Assembly: GCF_001742225.1 (NCBI RefSeq)
Contig: NZ_CP017075.1
Coordinates: 248,001 to 312,000, forward strand
Direction of reading: 5' to 3'
DNA length: 64,000 nt
Source: Novosphingobium resinovorum
Lineage (GTDB): Bacteria > Pseudomonadota > Alphaproteobacteria > Sphingomonadales > Sphingomonadaceae
Below the pieces are notes generated by a model. It made no database searches and was not told the DNA's origin. It saw only the letters and a program-made list of their open reading frames with translations. The translations under genes were made by a program, and so were the position numbers. Positions 34,991-45,102 of the stretch are shown piece by piece (within the stretch, counting starts at the first letter, position 1; the number at the start of each line of letters is the position of its first letter).

Positions 34991-35005
34991 GTTCTCTTTT
35001 TGTTC
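34991..35005. promoter_or_regulatory. SOS (LexA) box 2
   Basis: GTTCTCTTTTTGTTC exactly fits GTTC-N7-GTTC, in the same orientation as box 1. Two perfect matches 27 bp apart in one intergenic space are unlikely by chance. Confidence 0.65.
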
Positions 35006-35049
35006 CATCCGAGTCAAGCGCTTTTTGAAATCCCCGTCGCGATGCCCTT

Positions 35050-35319
35050 TCACACTGCGTGATTGCGATGCGGATAGTGGTGCAGACGGTGTGTGACGGG
35101 CTTGGGGTGCAGCTGGCGCCGGGGGCGGCGGAGCGACCGGACCTTTCCGTCCGTCCGGGTCTGCAGCGTCTTTGCATGGATCGGCGGCGGTGCCGCGCTG
35201 TCGCAAAGCGCCGCGTGCATCGCGCGGACGGCGGGTAGGGCGGTGGTCAGGCTTTTCCAGATCGTGAGCGCGGCCGCTGCGGCAGCGAGCGAGAACAGGA
35301 TGGATGCAATGATAGTCAT
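35050..35319 (-). CDS. Small single-pass membrane protein, second of the pair
   Basis: An 89-residue protein, MTIIASILFSLAAAAAALTI with one N-terminal membrane segment, then LPAVRAMHAAL and a very basic, His/Arg-rich tail. AAGGAGGT gives a near-perfect ribosome site 9 bp before the ATG. Same size and layout as the gene downstream, from which it is separated by the SOS boxes. No family recognised. Confidence 0.62.
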   Translation of the reverse strand: MTIIASILFSLAAAAAALTIWKSLTTALPAVRAMHAALCDSAAPPPIHAKTLQTRTDGKVRSLRRPRRQLHPKPVTHRLHHYPHRNHAV

Positions 35320-35730
35320 GTGCGAGCGACCTCCTTGTATCCGGTTTCGCCCCACCCCGTCCTTTTGACGCCTCCTTTGGCGCGAAACCTGTGCAATTTG
35401 AGATGTTTGCTACGTTAGCCAATTTATCACCAGCTTTGCCTTGAGAAAACCGTCAGGCGCGGCGAGTTCCTGTTCAAGTCCTTGAATCGCGTGCGAATCG
35501 GCCATTTTGACGGTGAACTGACAAACGTTTGCGGCGAATTGGGGCTGGATTTTGATGGCGAAGGCGTCTAAGCGCGCCGCGTTCGTTAAGAGATTGCCCG
35601 GATCGTCCGGTGCGACTCGAAGCGGGCAATCCACATGGAAGGCGCACATACCGGTGCTGTTGCGGCCAGAGTCGAAAGACTTCCGCGCGGTTCCTGCCTT
35701 CCAGAGGTTCAACCGGAAAGGAATTCTACT
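35320..35730. other. Non-coding: upstream of the small genes and rpsB leader
   Basis: About 410 bases between a minus-strand start and rpsB. The half next to rpsB should be the rpsB-tsf promoter and leader. AT-rich stretches occur at 35393-35440. A frame starting near 35552 (MMAKASKRAAF) lacks a ribosome site and protein-like features. No repeat seen. Confidence 0.45.
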
Positions 35731-36489
<759 letters not shown>

Positions 36490-36609
36490 TAGCCCGGCAC
36501 GACGACACTTTCGTCACGGAATTGTCGCGCGCCGGGTCCATGTGGCCCGGCGCGCACCTGTTTCAAGGAACCTTGCACGGTTCCCCACTCAATCAAGAGG
36601 AATTGAGCG

Positions 36610-37533
36610 ATGGCTTACACCGCCGCTGACGTGAAGACCCTGCGCGAGCGCTCGGGCGCCGGCATGATGGACTGCAAGAAGGCTCTCGACGAGACGAACG
36701 GCGACATCGAAGCCGCGATCGACGCGCTGCGCGCCAAGGGCCTCGCCGCCGTTGCCAAGAAGTCCAGCCGCACTGCCGCTGAAGGCCTGGTCGGCATCGC
36801 CGTGACCGGCACCAAGGGCGTTGCCGTCGAAGTCAACTCGGAGACGGACTTCGTCGCCAAGAACGACCAGTTCCAGGACTTCGTGCGCAAGACCACCGAA
36901 GCAGCGCTCGGCGTTGCCGGTGACGACGTCGAAGCACTCAAGGCATCGGCCTACCCGGGCGGCGGCACCGTGACCGACGCCCTGACCAACAATGTCGCGA
37001 CCATCGGTGAGAACCAGCAGGTTCGCCGCATGAAGACCGTCGAAGTCTCGGCCGGTCTCGTCGTTCCCTACATGCACAACGCCGCTGCGCCGAACCTCGG
37101 CAAGATCGGCGTGCTCGTAGCTCTGGAATCGGAAGCGCCTGCTGCCGTTCTCGAAGGTCTCGGCAAGCAGATCGCGATGCACATCGCCGCTGCCTTCCCG
37201 CTGGCCCTGAACGCCGAAGACCTCGACGCCGAGCTGATCGAGCGCGAGCGCAAGATCGCCCAGGAAAAGGCCGCCGAATCGGGCAAGCCCGAAGCCGTGC
37301 AGGCGAAGATGGTCGACGGCGCGATCGCCAAATACGCCAAGGAAAACGCGCTGCTTTCGCAGGTCTTCGTCATGGACAACAAGACCCCGATCCAGCAGGT
37401 CGTCGACCAGGCCGGCAAGGAAGCTGGCGCGAAGATCGTCCTCAAGGACTACGTGCGCTTCCAGCTGGGCGAAGGCATCGAGAAGGAAGTCACCGACTTC
37501 GCAGCTGAAGTGGCCGCAGCGGTCGCCGGCTGA
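36610..37533 (+). CDS. tsf: Elongation factor Ts
   Basis: A 307-residue nucleotide-exchange factor for EF-Tu. The N-terminal UBA-like domain has [28 protein letters not shown] carries the Tdf motif that enters EF-Tu, and the later core repeats and coiled coil match the family. GAGGAATTGAGCG precedes the ATG. Confidence 0.97.
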   Translation: MAYTAADVKTLRERSGAGMMDCKKALDETNGDIEAAIDALRAKGLAAVAKKSSRTAAEGLVGIAVTGTKGVAVEVNSETDFVAKNDQFQDFVRKTTEAALGVAGDDVEALKASAYPGGGTVTDALTNNVATIGENQQVRRMKTVEVSAGLVVPYMHNAAAPNLGKIGVLVALESEAPAAVLEGLGKQIAMHIAAAFPLALNAEDLDAELIERERKIAQEKAAESGKPEAVQAKMVDGAIAKYAKENALLSQVFVMDNKTPIQQVVDQAGKEAGAKIVLKDYVRFQLGEGIEKEVTDFAAEVAAAVAG

Positions 37534-37562
37534 TCTCAAGCCTTCTTCGCTGAAGAAACGTG

Positions 37563-37600
37563 CGGGCCGCAGGAGCATATGCTTCTGCGGCCCGTCTCGT
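37563..37600 (+). terminator. Terminator after tsf
   Basis: CGGGCCGCAG and CTGCGGCCCG form a perfect 10-base stem, extended in the loop by GAGCAT/ATGCTT, then TCTCGTTT. Confidence 0.75.
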
Positions 37601-37699
37601 TTGCGGCTCCATAAAAAACATGCACGATTGACTTATTAAAGGGTCGGCGTAGCCTCCCGCATTGACCCGGCCAGATCCGGGCGCAACCGGAGAGGCCCC

Positions 37700-38239
37700 A
37701 TGCGCGTAGAACTCGCTCCCCAGCCGCAGAATCCGATTCCGGATCTTTCGGTCCAGTATTCGCCCGAAATCGTCCGGGCTTCAGGCGCCTTCGCGATGGC
37801 GCCCTACCAGTATTCCAAACTGCCCCTGCGGCTGTTCGAGGCATGCCGCATCGCCACCGCCGTCATCAACGGCTGCACCGTCTGCATGAACTGGCGCGCC
37901 CAGCGGGACTTGCGGATTCTCGGCTACGATGGCGGCGTGATCGAGCAGGGCAATGCGCCTGACGAGGCTATGTACCAGGCCGTGCTCGGCGGTGACCTCG
38001 CCAGCCTGACCGAGAAGGAGCGTCTTGCCGTGCGGTACTCGCAGAAGATGGGCACCGATCCGCGCGGGCTGGCCGAGGACGACGCGTTCTGGGCACAGCT
38101 CAAGAGTGTGATGACCGACGCCGAGATCGTCGATCTGACCCATTGCACTGCTGCGTGGATGGCGATGGGCAGGGTCGCGCATGTGCTGGGTGTCGATGGG
38201 GTTTGCTCGATCGGCGGGCCTTTGGCGGAAGCAGCCTAA
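37700..38239 (+). CDS. Carboxymuconolactone decarboxylase/AhpD-like protein
   Basis: A 179-residue all-helical protein. NGCTVCMNWRAQ puts a Cys59-x2-Cys62 pair where AhpD-type proteins have their peroxidatic motif, and a later HCTAAW lies near 146. With both cysteines present an AhpD-like thiol peroxidase partner role is likelier than ring decarboxylation. GAGAGGC precedes the ATG. TTGACT at 37631 may be its -35 box. It stands alone. Confidence 0.82.
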   Translation: MRVELAPQPQNPIPDLSVQYSPEIVRASGAFAMAPYQYSKLPLRLFEACRIATAVINGCTVCMNWRAQRDLRILGYDGGVIEQGNAPDEAMYQAVLGGDLASLTEKERLAVRYSQKMGTDPRGLAEDDAFWAQLKSVMTDAEIVDLTHCTAAWMAMGRVAHVLGVDGVCSIGGPLAEAA

Positions 38240-38398
38240 GGAGGGGAAGGCAGGGGTTTACCATCCCTGCACCCCGTATACCGTCGCGGTCTGGTGCGCG
38301 GCTTCGTCATGCGATGACGCTGCGCCGGGAGACTTTTAAAGCCTGCGCCGCCGCGTTGGGCTGAGGCGGCTGCGCGCGGGGCGACGACAGTTCCGGGG

Positions 38399-38430
38399 TC
38401 TGGGGCGATGGCCCCAGAACTTCCCTTTTA
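38399..38430. terminator. Hairpin between convergent genes
   Basis: TCTGGGGC, GATG, GCCCCAGA: perfect 8-base stem, followed by ACTTCCCTTTT on the plus strand. The rest of the gap from 38240 holds nothing I can name. Confidence 0.55.
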
Positions 38431-38432
38431 TC

Positions 38433-39041
38433 TTAATATGCTGCCGTAAATCGTTCCCTGGAATGCTTGTGCGCTTCCAGTTCATCGACCATCGCAATTG
38501 CGTAGTCGGCGAAGCTGATCTTGCTCTCGCCTGCATCGTCGGTGACCAGTTCGTCACCGCCCGAGCGGTAGCTGCCCGTGCGCGGGCCTTCGAAGATCAG
38601 CGCGGCGGGGGAGAAGAACGTCCAGTCCACGTCGTCCACCTGCCTCAGGGCGTTGAGGAAGGTGATCCCGCCCATCGCGAAGGTCTTCCATTCCTCGGGA
38701 AAGTCCGGTGTGTCGATCAGGCGCTTGCCCGGAGTGACTTCCAGGCTGGCCGCGCCTCCGGTCACCAGCAGCCGGGGCACGCTGGCCTCGCGGATTGCCG
38801 AGAGCAAGGTTTCGGCGGGGACGTCGAAGTGCAGGGCGCTGATGACGGCGTCGCTTCCGGCGATGAAGGCGGCGAGAGATGCAGGGTCCGAGGCATCGCC
38901 CGTCGCTGCCGTGATCCGCTCGCCGGTCGCGATCTTTTCCGGGTTGCGTGCGATGGCGAGGACTTCGTGGCCGCGAACGGCGGCTTCCTTCGTGATTTCC
39001 GATCCGGCGCGGCCGCTGGCACCGAGGACTGCGATCTTCAT
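38433..39041 (-). CDS. NAD(P)-binding NmrA-like/SDR-atypical protein
   Basis: A 202-residue protein with the Rossmann start MKIAVLGASGRAGSEITKEA and IARNPEKI after strand 2, typical of NAD(P)H-binding proteins related to YwnB/NmrA. There is no Tyr-x3-Lys pair, so it is an atypical SDR. GGAG lies 7 bp before the chosen ATG (39041); two earlier Met are in frame. It is divergent from the HxlR regulator, which probably controls it. Confidence 0.85.
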   Translation of the reverse strand: MKIAVLGASGRAGSEITKEAAVRGHEVLAIARNPEKIATGERITAATGDASDPASLAAFIAGSDAVISALHFDVPAETLLSAIREASVPRLLVTGGAASLEVTPGKRLIDTPDFPEEWKTFAMGGITFLNALRQVDDVDWTFFSPAALIFEGPRTGSYRSGGDELVTDDAGESKISFADYAIAMVDELEAHKHSRERFTAAY

Positions 39042-39095
39042 TTCCATTCTCCACCAGGTATCCAATGGTGACCAGATGTGATATCGTCAATTCCC

Positions 39096-39527
39096 ATGCA
39101 AGAAGGCACTTTCACCGCACCGGGTTACCTTGAGGGAACCGCCTGCCTCGCGCCCAACGTCTATGCGGCGGATTGTCCGACGCGGCAGTTGCTCGATCGT
39201 ATCGCAGACAAGTGGAGCGTATTGATCCTGACGACGCTTGGGGTCGGCGACATGCGTTTCAATGGGCTCAAGCGGCATATCGACGGCATTTCGCAGAAGA
39301 TGCTCAGCCAGACCCTGCGCTCGCTGGAGCGCGACGGGCTGGTGCGCCGCGATGTGGTGCCGACGGTGCCGGTTTCGGTCAGTTATGCGGTAACGCCGCT
39401 GGGGCGGGAACTGCTTGATGCGCTGCAGGCGATGATCGACTGGGCGGAGAGGCGGATGGGATCGGTGGCCTCGGCGCAAGTTGCTTACGATCGGCGTGAG
39501 GAAGAGCTGTCCGTAATGGCGCGCTGA
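39096..39527 (+). CDS. HxlR-family transcriptional regulator
   Basis: A 143-residue winged-helix protein. Cys in YAADCPTRQLLDRIADKWSV is the conserved HxlR N-terminal cysteine, followed by FNGLKRHIDGISQKMLSQTL (recognition helix region) and the LERDGLVRR wing. It probably senses thiol-reactive or electrophilic stress and regulates the divergent NAD(P)-binding gene 54 bp away. The start has no clear ribosome site; GTG 39078 is in frame. Confidence 0.88.
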   Translation: MQEGTFTAPGYLEGTACLAPNVYAADCPTRQLLDRIADKWSVLILTTLGVGDMRFNGLKRHIDGISQKMLSQTLRSLERDGLVRRDVVPTVPVSVSYAVTPLGRELLDALQAMIDWAERRMGSVASAQVAYDRREEELSVMAR

Positions 39528-39628
39528 ACCGGGTTCATCCACAGTCCAAGCCCCTTGGCAATTCGCGCTTGCCCTCCTAAAGCCGGGGCCGTTCCAGTAT
39601 TTCCGGCCCCCACAGGAGACCCAGCGGC

Positions 39629-40348
39629 ATGTCATCCCCCTACAAGCGCGTCCTGCTCAAACTTTCGGGCGAAGTGCTGATGGGGAGCCAGCAGTTCGGA
39701 ATCGATCCCGATTTCGTCGCGGAACTTGCCAAGGAAGTGAAGGCGGCCAAGGAAACCGGGCTCGAGATCTGCCTTGTCATCGGCGGCGGCAATATCTTCC
39801 GCGGCATGGCGGGCGCCGCGCGCGGCATGGACCGGGCGCAGGCCGACTACATGGGCATGCTGGCCACCGTGATGAACGCGCTGGCGATGCAGAACGCGCT
39901 GGAACAGATCGGCGTGGAAACGCGCGTGCAGAGCGCCGTGCAGATGGACCAGGTCTGCGAGCCGGTGATCCGCCGCCGGGCCGAGCGCCACCTTGAGAAG
40001 GGGCGCGTGGTGATCTTCGCTGCCGGTGTCGGCGCGCCGTACTTCACCACTGATTCCGGCGCCGCCCTGCGCGCCGCCGAGATGCGCTGCGATGCTCTTC
40101 TGAAGGGCACCAGCGTCGATGGCGTCTACGACAGCGATCCCAAGCGCAACCCCGACGCCAAGCGGTACGATTCCGTCGATTACGACACCGTCCTCGCCGA
40201 CAACCTGCAGGTGATGGACGCCTCCGCCGTGGCCCTGTGCCGCGACAACAGCATTCCGATCGTCGTGTTCTCGATCCGCGAGCAGGGCAACCTGGCCACC
40301 GTCCTTGCGGGTGGCGGCACCAAGACGATCGTTCAGAAAGGAGCCTGA
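39629..40348 (+). CDS. pyrH: UMP kinase
   Basis: A 239-residue amino acid kinase-fold enzyme. [41 protein letters not shown] and [16 protein letters not shown] are all PyrH-specific. It makes UDP from UMP. ACAGGAG precedes the ATG. It opens the pyrH-frr-uppS-cdsA-dxr-rseP-bamA run. Confidence 0.97.
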   Translation: MSSPYKRVLLKLSGEVLMGSQQFGIDPDFVAELAKEVKAAKETGLEICLVIGGGNIFRGMAGAARGMDRAQADYMGMLATVMNALAMQNALEQIGVETRVQSAVQMDQVCEPVIRRRAERHLEKGRVVIFAAGVGAPYFTTDSGAALRAAEMRCDALLKGTSVDGVYDSDPKRNPDAKRYDSVDYDTVLADNLQVMDASAVALCRDNSIPIVVFSIREQGNLATVLAGGGTKTIVQKGA

Positions 40349-40351
40349 ACC

Positions 40352-40909
40352 ATGGCAAAGTACGACAAGGCGGACCTCGAGCGCCGCATGAAGGGCGCGA
40401 TCGACGCGCTCAAGCACGACCTCTCGGGCCTGCGCACCGGCCGCGCGAACACCGCGCTGCTGGAGCCGATCACCGTGACCGTCTATGGCAGCGCGATGCC
40501 GATCACGTCGGTTGCGACGATCTCCGCGCCCGAGCCGCGCATGCTTTCGGTGCAGGTGTGGGACAAGACCAATATCGGTCCGGTCGAGAAGGCGATCCGT
40601 TCGGCGGGTTTGGGCCTGAACCCGATCAACGACGGCAACACCCTGCGCCTGCCGATCCCCGATCTGACCGAAGAGCGCCGCAAGGAACTGGCCAAGCTCG
40701 CCAGCTCCTATGCCGAGAAGGCGCGCGTCGCCGTGCGTAACGTGCGCCGCGACGGCATCGAGAACCTGAAGGCCGACGAGAAGAAGAAGGAAATCTCGGA
40801 AGACGACCGCAAGCGCGGCGAAACCGAAGTCCAGAAGCTGACCGACGAGATGGTCAAGGCCCTCGACGAGGTCTTCGCGGCCAAGGAAAAGGAAATCCTC
40901 GGCAAGTGA
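40352..40909 (+). CDS. frr: Ribosome recycling factor
   Basis: A 185-residue two-domain protein. The three-helix bundle starts [20 protein letters not shown], and [29 protein letters not shown] and [15 protein letters not shown] are the family hallmarks. AAGGAG precedes the start, 3 bp after the pyrH stop. It splits post-termination ribosomes with EF-G. Confidence 0.97.
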   Translation: MAKYDKADLERRMKGAIDALKHDLSGLRTGRANTALLEPITVTVYGSAMPITSVATISAPEPRMLSVQVWDKTNIGPVEKAIRSAGLGLNPINDGNTLRLPIPDLTEERRKELAKLASSYAEKARVAVRNVRRDGIENLKADEKKKEISEDDRKRGETEVQKLTDEMVKALDEVFAAKEKEILGK

Positions 40910-40940
40910 GCCTGTTGCGCTTCGCCGAGAAGGGAGCCTG

Positions 40941-41630
40941 ATGGCCAAGGACGAATCTTTGCGCGCCCGTCATGTCGCCATCATCATGGACGGCAACGGG
41001 CGCTGGGCGAAGAAGCGCCTGCTTCCGCGCGCCGTGGGCCACCAGCGCGGCGTGGAGGCGGTGCGCCGCGTCGTACGCGGCGCGCGCGAGATGGGGCTGG
41101 AGGCACTGACCCTGTACGCCTTCTCGACCGAGAACTGGCGGCGGCCCGAGGACGAGATTTCGGACCTGATGAGCCTGATGAAGCGCTTCATCCTTTCCGA
41201 CCTCGACGAATTCGCGGCGGCCGGCGTGCGCCTCAAGATCGTCGGCGATTACAAGGCGTTCAAGCCTGAACTGGTCGAACTGGTTGAAGGTGCGATGGCC
41301 AAGACCGCGCACAATACCGAGACGACGCTGGCGGTGGCGCTGAACTACGGCTCGCAGGACGAGATCGCCCGCGCGGCGACCAGGGCTGCGGCGAAGGGGC
41401 CGATCACGCCCGAGACGATCGCGGCTGAACTCGATACGGCGGACCTGCCGCCGCTCGACCTGCTGATCCGCACGTCCGGCGAGGTACGGCTGTCGAACTT
41501 CCTGCTGTGGCAGGCGGCTTACGCCGAAATGCTGTTCACCGACGTGCTCTGGCCGGATTTCACCGCCGATCACTTGCGCGATGCGCTCAGCGCCTTCACC
41601 ACTCGCGAGCGTCGCTATGGCGGGCGCTGA
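40941..41630 (+). CDS. uppS: Isoprenyl (undecaprenyl) diphosphate synthase
   Basis: A 229-residue cis-prenyltransferase supplying the lipid carrier for peptidoglycan. IIMDGNGRWAKKR carries the catalytic Asp, LTLYAFSTENWRRP and the C-terminal LIRTSGEVRLSNFLLWQAAYAE and DVLWPDF motifs match. Its 3' end overlaps cdsA by 14 bp. Confidence 0.96.
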   Translation: MAKDESLRARHVAIIMDGNGRWAKKRLLPRAVGHQRGVEAVRRVVRGAREMGLEALTLYAFSTENWRRPEDEISDLMSLMKRFILSDLDEFAAAGVRLKIVGDYKAFKPELVELVEGAMAKTAHNTETTLAVALNYGSQDEIARAATRAAAKGPITPETIAAELDTADLPPLDLLIRTSGEVRLSNFLLWQAAYAEMLFTDVLWPDFTADHLRDALSAFTTRERRYGGR

Positions 41631-42390
41631 GCCTCCGGCGAAAGGCACCTCCGATCTCAAGGTGCGCACGCTCTCGGCCATCGTCATGGTGGCGGTCGCC
41701 GGGACTGCCTTGTGGCTGGGCGGAGCGGTGTGGATCGCCTTCGTCTGCGCGGTGTCGGTCGGTGTGCTGTGGGAATGGATTCGGCTTGCCCGCCGCATCG
41801 TGCCGGGGCCGGGGGTGCGCGCGGCGTGGAACTTCGCCGGGATGCTCTATGTCGGCATCGGCGCGGCCATGCTGTTGTTCCTGCATAACGACGCCTTCAC
41901 CCTCGCGCCGATCCTGACCCTGCTGGGGACGGTGATCGCGGTGGACGTGGGCGCCTATTTCACCGGCCGCACCTTGCGCGGGCCGAAGATTGCGCCGTCG
42001 GTCAGTCCGTCCAAGACATGGTCGGGCCTGATGGGCGCGGCGCTGGGCGCGACGCTCGCGCTCTTCACCGCCGCGCAGCTTTGGCAGGAAGGCGCGATCC
42101 GTCTTACGCCCGATGTCTCGGCGGCGAACGCGGTGTCGTGCTTCGGTACGCAGCCCTGCTGGTATGCGACAGCGGGCGCGGTTCCGCTCTTTGCGACCTG
42201 CCTTGCGGCCGGACTGCTGGTGGCGGTCTGTGCGCAGGCGGGCGATTTTTTCGAAAGCTGGATGAAGCGCCGCGCGGGGTTCAAGGACTCGGGCAACCTC
42301 ATTCCGGGGCACGGCGGTTTCTTCGACCGGGTTGACGGATTGCTGGCGGTGCTGTTCCTGCTGGCGATGGCTATCGTGGTGTTGGCATGA
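41617..42390 (+). CDS. cdsA: Phosphatidate cytidylyltransferase
   Basis: A 257-residue membrane enzyme making CDP-diacylglycerol. Hydrophobic segments fill about 20-160, and the C-terminal signature reads SPSKTWSGLMGA and later DFFESWMKRRAGFKDSGNLI with GHGGFFDRVD. The start chosen overlaps the uppS end; longer in-frame starts are less likely. It supplies substrate for PssA. Confidence 0.93.
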   Translation: MAGAEPPAKGTSDLKVRTLSAIVMVAVAGTALWLGGAVWIAFVCAVSVGVLWEWIRLARRIVPGPGVRAAWNFAGMLYVGIGAAMLLFLHNDAFTLAPILTLLGTVIAVDVGAYFTGRTLRGPKIAPSVSPSKTWSGLMGAALGATLALFTAAQLWQEGAIRLTPDVSAANAVSCFGTQPCWYATAGAVPLFATCLAAGLLVAVCAQAGDFFESWMKRRAGFKDSGNLIPGHGGFFDRVDGLLAVLFLLAMAIVVLA

Positions 42391-43550
42391 CCGGTTCTTT
42401 GCGCTCCCTGACGGTGCTTGGCGCGACCGGCTCGATCGGCGCCTCGACGCTCGACCTGATCCGCCGCAATCGCGACGAGTGGCGCGTGGTGGCGCTGACT
42501 GCGCATTCCAATGCGGCCGAACTGGCGAAGCTGGCGCGGGAATTCGGAGCCGAGGTCGCCGTCGTCGCCGATGAGGTGCACTTGCCTGCTCTGCGGGAGG
42601 CGCTTGCGGGTTCCGGGATCGAAGTTGCAGGCGGCCCCGCCGCGCTGATCGAGGCGGCTGCGCGCGGCGCCGACGTCACCGTCGCGGCGATCGTCGGCTG
42701 TGCCGGCCTTGCGCCGACGATGGCGGCGATCGAGCAGGGCGGGATCATCGCCCTCGCCAACAAGGAGGCGCTGGTTTCCGCGGGCGAGGTGATGATGGCC
42801 GCAGTCGCGCGGCATGGCGCCACGCTGCTGCCCATCGATTCCGAGCACAACGCGATCTTCCAGTGCCTCACCGGCAACGACCATGCCCATGTGCGCTGGA
42901 TCACCCTGACGGCCAGCGGCGGCCCGTTCCGGGACTGGTCGTGGGAGCGCCTCAGCGCCGCCACCCCGGCCGAGGCGGTGCGCCATCCCAACTGGGACAT
43001 GGGCGCGAAGATCAGCGTCGATTCGGCGACGATGTTCAACAAGGGCCTCGAACTGATCGAAGCCTACCACCTGTTCCCCGTCGGCCTCGACAAGTTGCGG
43101 ATCATCGTCCACCCGCAGTCGGTGGTCCATTCGATGGTCGAGTACCGGGACGGCTCGACCCTGGCGCAGCTTGGCCCCTCGGACATGCGCGTGCCGATCG
43201 CCTCGGCGCTGGCCTGGCCCGCGCGCATGGACACGCCCTGCGCCCCGCTCGACCTTGCCGAGATCGGCGAACTGACTTTTCGCAAGCCCGACGAAGTGCG
43301 CTTTCCCGCCACGCGCCTCGCGCGCGAGGCGGCGCAGGCGGGCGGGGCGATCCCCGCCGTGCTCAACGCCGCGAACGAAATCGCGGTTGCTGCGTTCCTT
43401 GGCGGTCAGATTTCGTTCACGCGTATCTCTGCACAAGTGGAAGACGTGCTAGGCTCGTATGCGCCGCCGCCACCCGGCAGCCTCTCCGACGTCCTCGACG
43501 TGGATACGGAGGCCCGGGCGAGGGCGCGTGTACTCGTGACCAGCACCTGA
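42387..43550 (+). CDS. dxr: 1-deoxy-D-xylulose 5-phosphate reductoisomerase
   Basis: A 387-residue MEP-pathway enzyme. TVLGATGSIGASTLDLI is the NADPH site, NKEALVSAG and PIDSEHNAIFQ carry the metal ligands, and the ITLTASGGPFRD loop is the flexible lid. It overlaps cdsA by four bases. It provides isoprenoid units for UppS. Confidence 0.97.
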   Translation: MTGSLRSLTVLGATGSIGASTLDLIRRNRDEWRVVALTAHSNAAELAKLAREFGAEVAVVADEVHLPALREALAGSGIEVAGGPAALIEAAARGADVTVAAIVGCAGLAPTMAAIEQGGIIALANKEALVSAGEVMMAAVARHGATLLPIDSEHNAIFQCLTGNDHAHVRWITLTASGGPFRDWSWERLSAATPAEAVRHPNWDMGAKISVDSATMFNKGLELIEAYHLFPVGLDKLRIIVHPQSVVHSMVEYRDGSTLAQLGPSDMRVPIASALAWPARMDTPCAPLDLAEIGELTFRKPDEVRFPATRLAREAAQAGGAIPAVLNAANEIAVAAFLGGQISFTRISAQVEDVLGSYAPPPPGSLSDVLDVDTEARARARVLVTST

Positions 43551-43563
43551 AGAGAGGCATAGC

Positions 43564-44943
43564 TTGACCGGTTCACCAGGAATTCTGACGACGATCTTCG
43601 CCTTCCTCCTGGTGCTGGGGCCACTGGTCCTGATCCATGAGCTGGGGCACTATCTCGTCGGCCGCCTGTTCGGCGTGAAGGCGGACGCTTTTTCCATCGG
43701 TTTCGGCAAGGAACTCGCGGGCTGGACTGACAAGCGCGGCACCCGCTGGAAGCTCTCGGCGCTGCCTCTCGGCGGCTACGTCCAGTTCGCGGGCGACATG
43801 AACCCGACGAGCGCGCCGAAGCCCGACGACGTAGGCCTTTCCCCGCGTGAGCGGGCGCAGACCTTCCATTCCAAGCCGCTGTGGCAGCGCGCGCTGATCG
43901 TCTTTGCCGGGCCGCTGACCAACCTGCTGCTGTGCGTCGCGATCTTCGCCGGGTTCTTCTCGATCTACGGCCGCGTCGTAAACGATGCGGAGATCAGCGG
44001 CTTTACCGCCAACTCGCCCGCGCAGGCTGCGGGTATGCGCGTCGGCGACCGCATCGTCGCGATCGACGGTGACAAGGTTGACGGAGCGACCGACGTGCCG
44101 GGCCGCGTCGCGTACTTCCCCGGCAAGACGCTGCCGATCGCGGTGGAGCGGGCAGGGCGCACGCTTGTCCTTCCGGTGAAGCTGGCGACGCAGGAGTTCA
44201 GCGACCAGTTCGGTAACAAGGCGAAGATCGGCGATATCGGCGTGCGGATGATGCCGCCCGTCGTCGGCGGCTTCTATGGCGATTCGCCGGCCGAGGACGC
44301 CGGGCTCAAGGTGGGCGACCGCATCGTCGCGGTGAACGGCGCCGCAATCACCAGCTTCGAGGACATCCCCGAACTCATCCGCCCGCAGGCGGGGCGCAGC
44401 GTCGATCTCTCGGTGCGGCGTGACGGTGAAGTCCGCACTTTCCAGGTCAAGGTGACCGAAGGCTCGATCCCTGACGCACAGGGCAAGCCGCAGAAGGTCG
44501 GTCAGATCGGCGTACGCGCAGGCCGCTTCGAGCAGGTCGGCCCGGTCGATGCCGTCGCCCTCGGATTCCAGCAGAGCTTCCGCGCCATGGGCAACATGGT
44601 GACCGGCATAACCCAGATCTTCACGGGCGACCGCTCTGTCCGCGAACTGGGTGGTCCGATCAAGATCGCGCAGTATTCCGGGCAGACTTTCACGCTGGGC
44701 TGGGAAGCCTTCGTGGAGTTCGCCGCCCTGATCTCGATTAACTTGGCATTCATCAACCTCCTGCCAATTCCTGGCCTCGACGGCGGACATCTGGCTTTCT
44801 ACGCGGCTGAACTGGTCCGGCGCAGACCCCTGGGTGCACGCAGTCAGGAATGGGCGATAAAGACAGGTGTGGCGCTGGTGCTGGCGCTGATGGTCTTCGT
44901 CACGGTCAATGACCTGGCCTCTCTCCCTATTTTCGGGGGATAG
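43564..44943 (+). CDS. rseP: RseP-type site-2 metalloprotease
   Basis: A 459-residue intramembrane protease. HELGH (25-29) gives the zinc ligands and catalytic Glu, LDGGHLAF near 402 supplies the Asp, and two PDZ domains lie between. It should cleave an anti-sigma factor, as RseP and Caulobacter MmpA do; the target is not in the window. Start is a TTG with AGAGAGG upstream. Confidence 0.95.
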   Translation: MTGSPGILTTIFAFLLVLGPLVLIHELGHYLVGRLFGVKADAFSIGFGKELAGWTDKRGTRWKLSALPLGGYVQFAGDMNPTSAPKPDDVGLSPRERAQTFHSKPLWQRALIVFAGPLTNLLLCVAIFAGFFSIYGRVVNDAEISGFTANSPAQAAGMRVGDRIVAIDGDKVDGATDVPGRVAYFPGKTLPIAVERAGRTLVLPVKLATQEFSDQFGNKAKIGDIGVRMMPPVVGGFYGDSPAEDAGLKVGDRIVAVNGAAITSFEDIPELIRPQAGRSVDLSVRRDGEVRTFQVKVTEGSIPDAQGKPQKVGQIGVRAGRFEQVGPVDAVALGFQQSFRAMGNMVTGITQIFTGDRSVRELGGPIKIAQYSGQTFTLGWEAFVEFAALISINLAFINLLPIPGLDGGHLAFYAAELVRRRPLGARSQEWAIKTGVALVLALMVFVTVNDLASLPIFGG

Positions 44944-45102
44944 CCTGGAGGGATTCACGAGCGATCACAATGTTGCCGGGTTTTGTCTGCTTGATTGGAC
45001 CGGCTCCATCGGGCAGATGGCTGCGATTGCCTGCGGGTCTGGGTGCGCTCCCGCCGGTGGTCTGTTTTTCATCGCGAAAGCGAATACGGGATTTTGCGTA
45101 GA

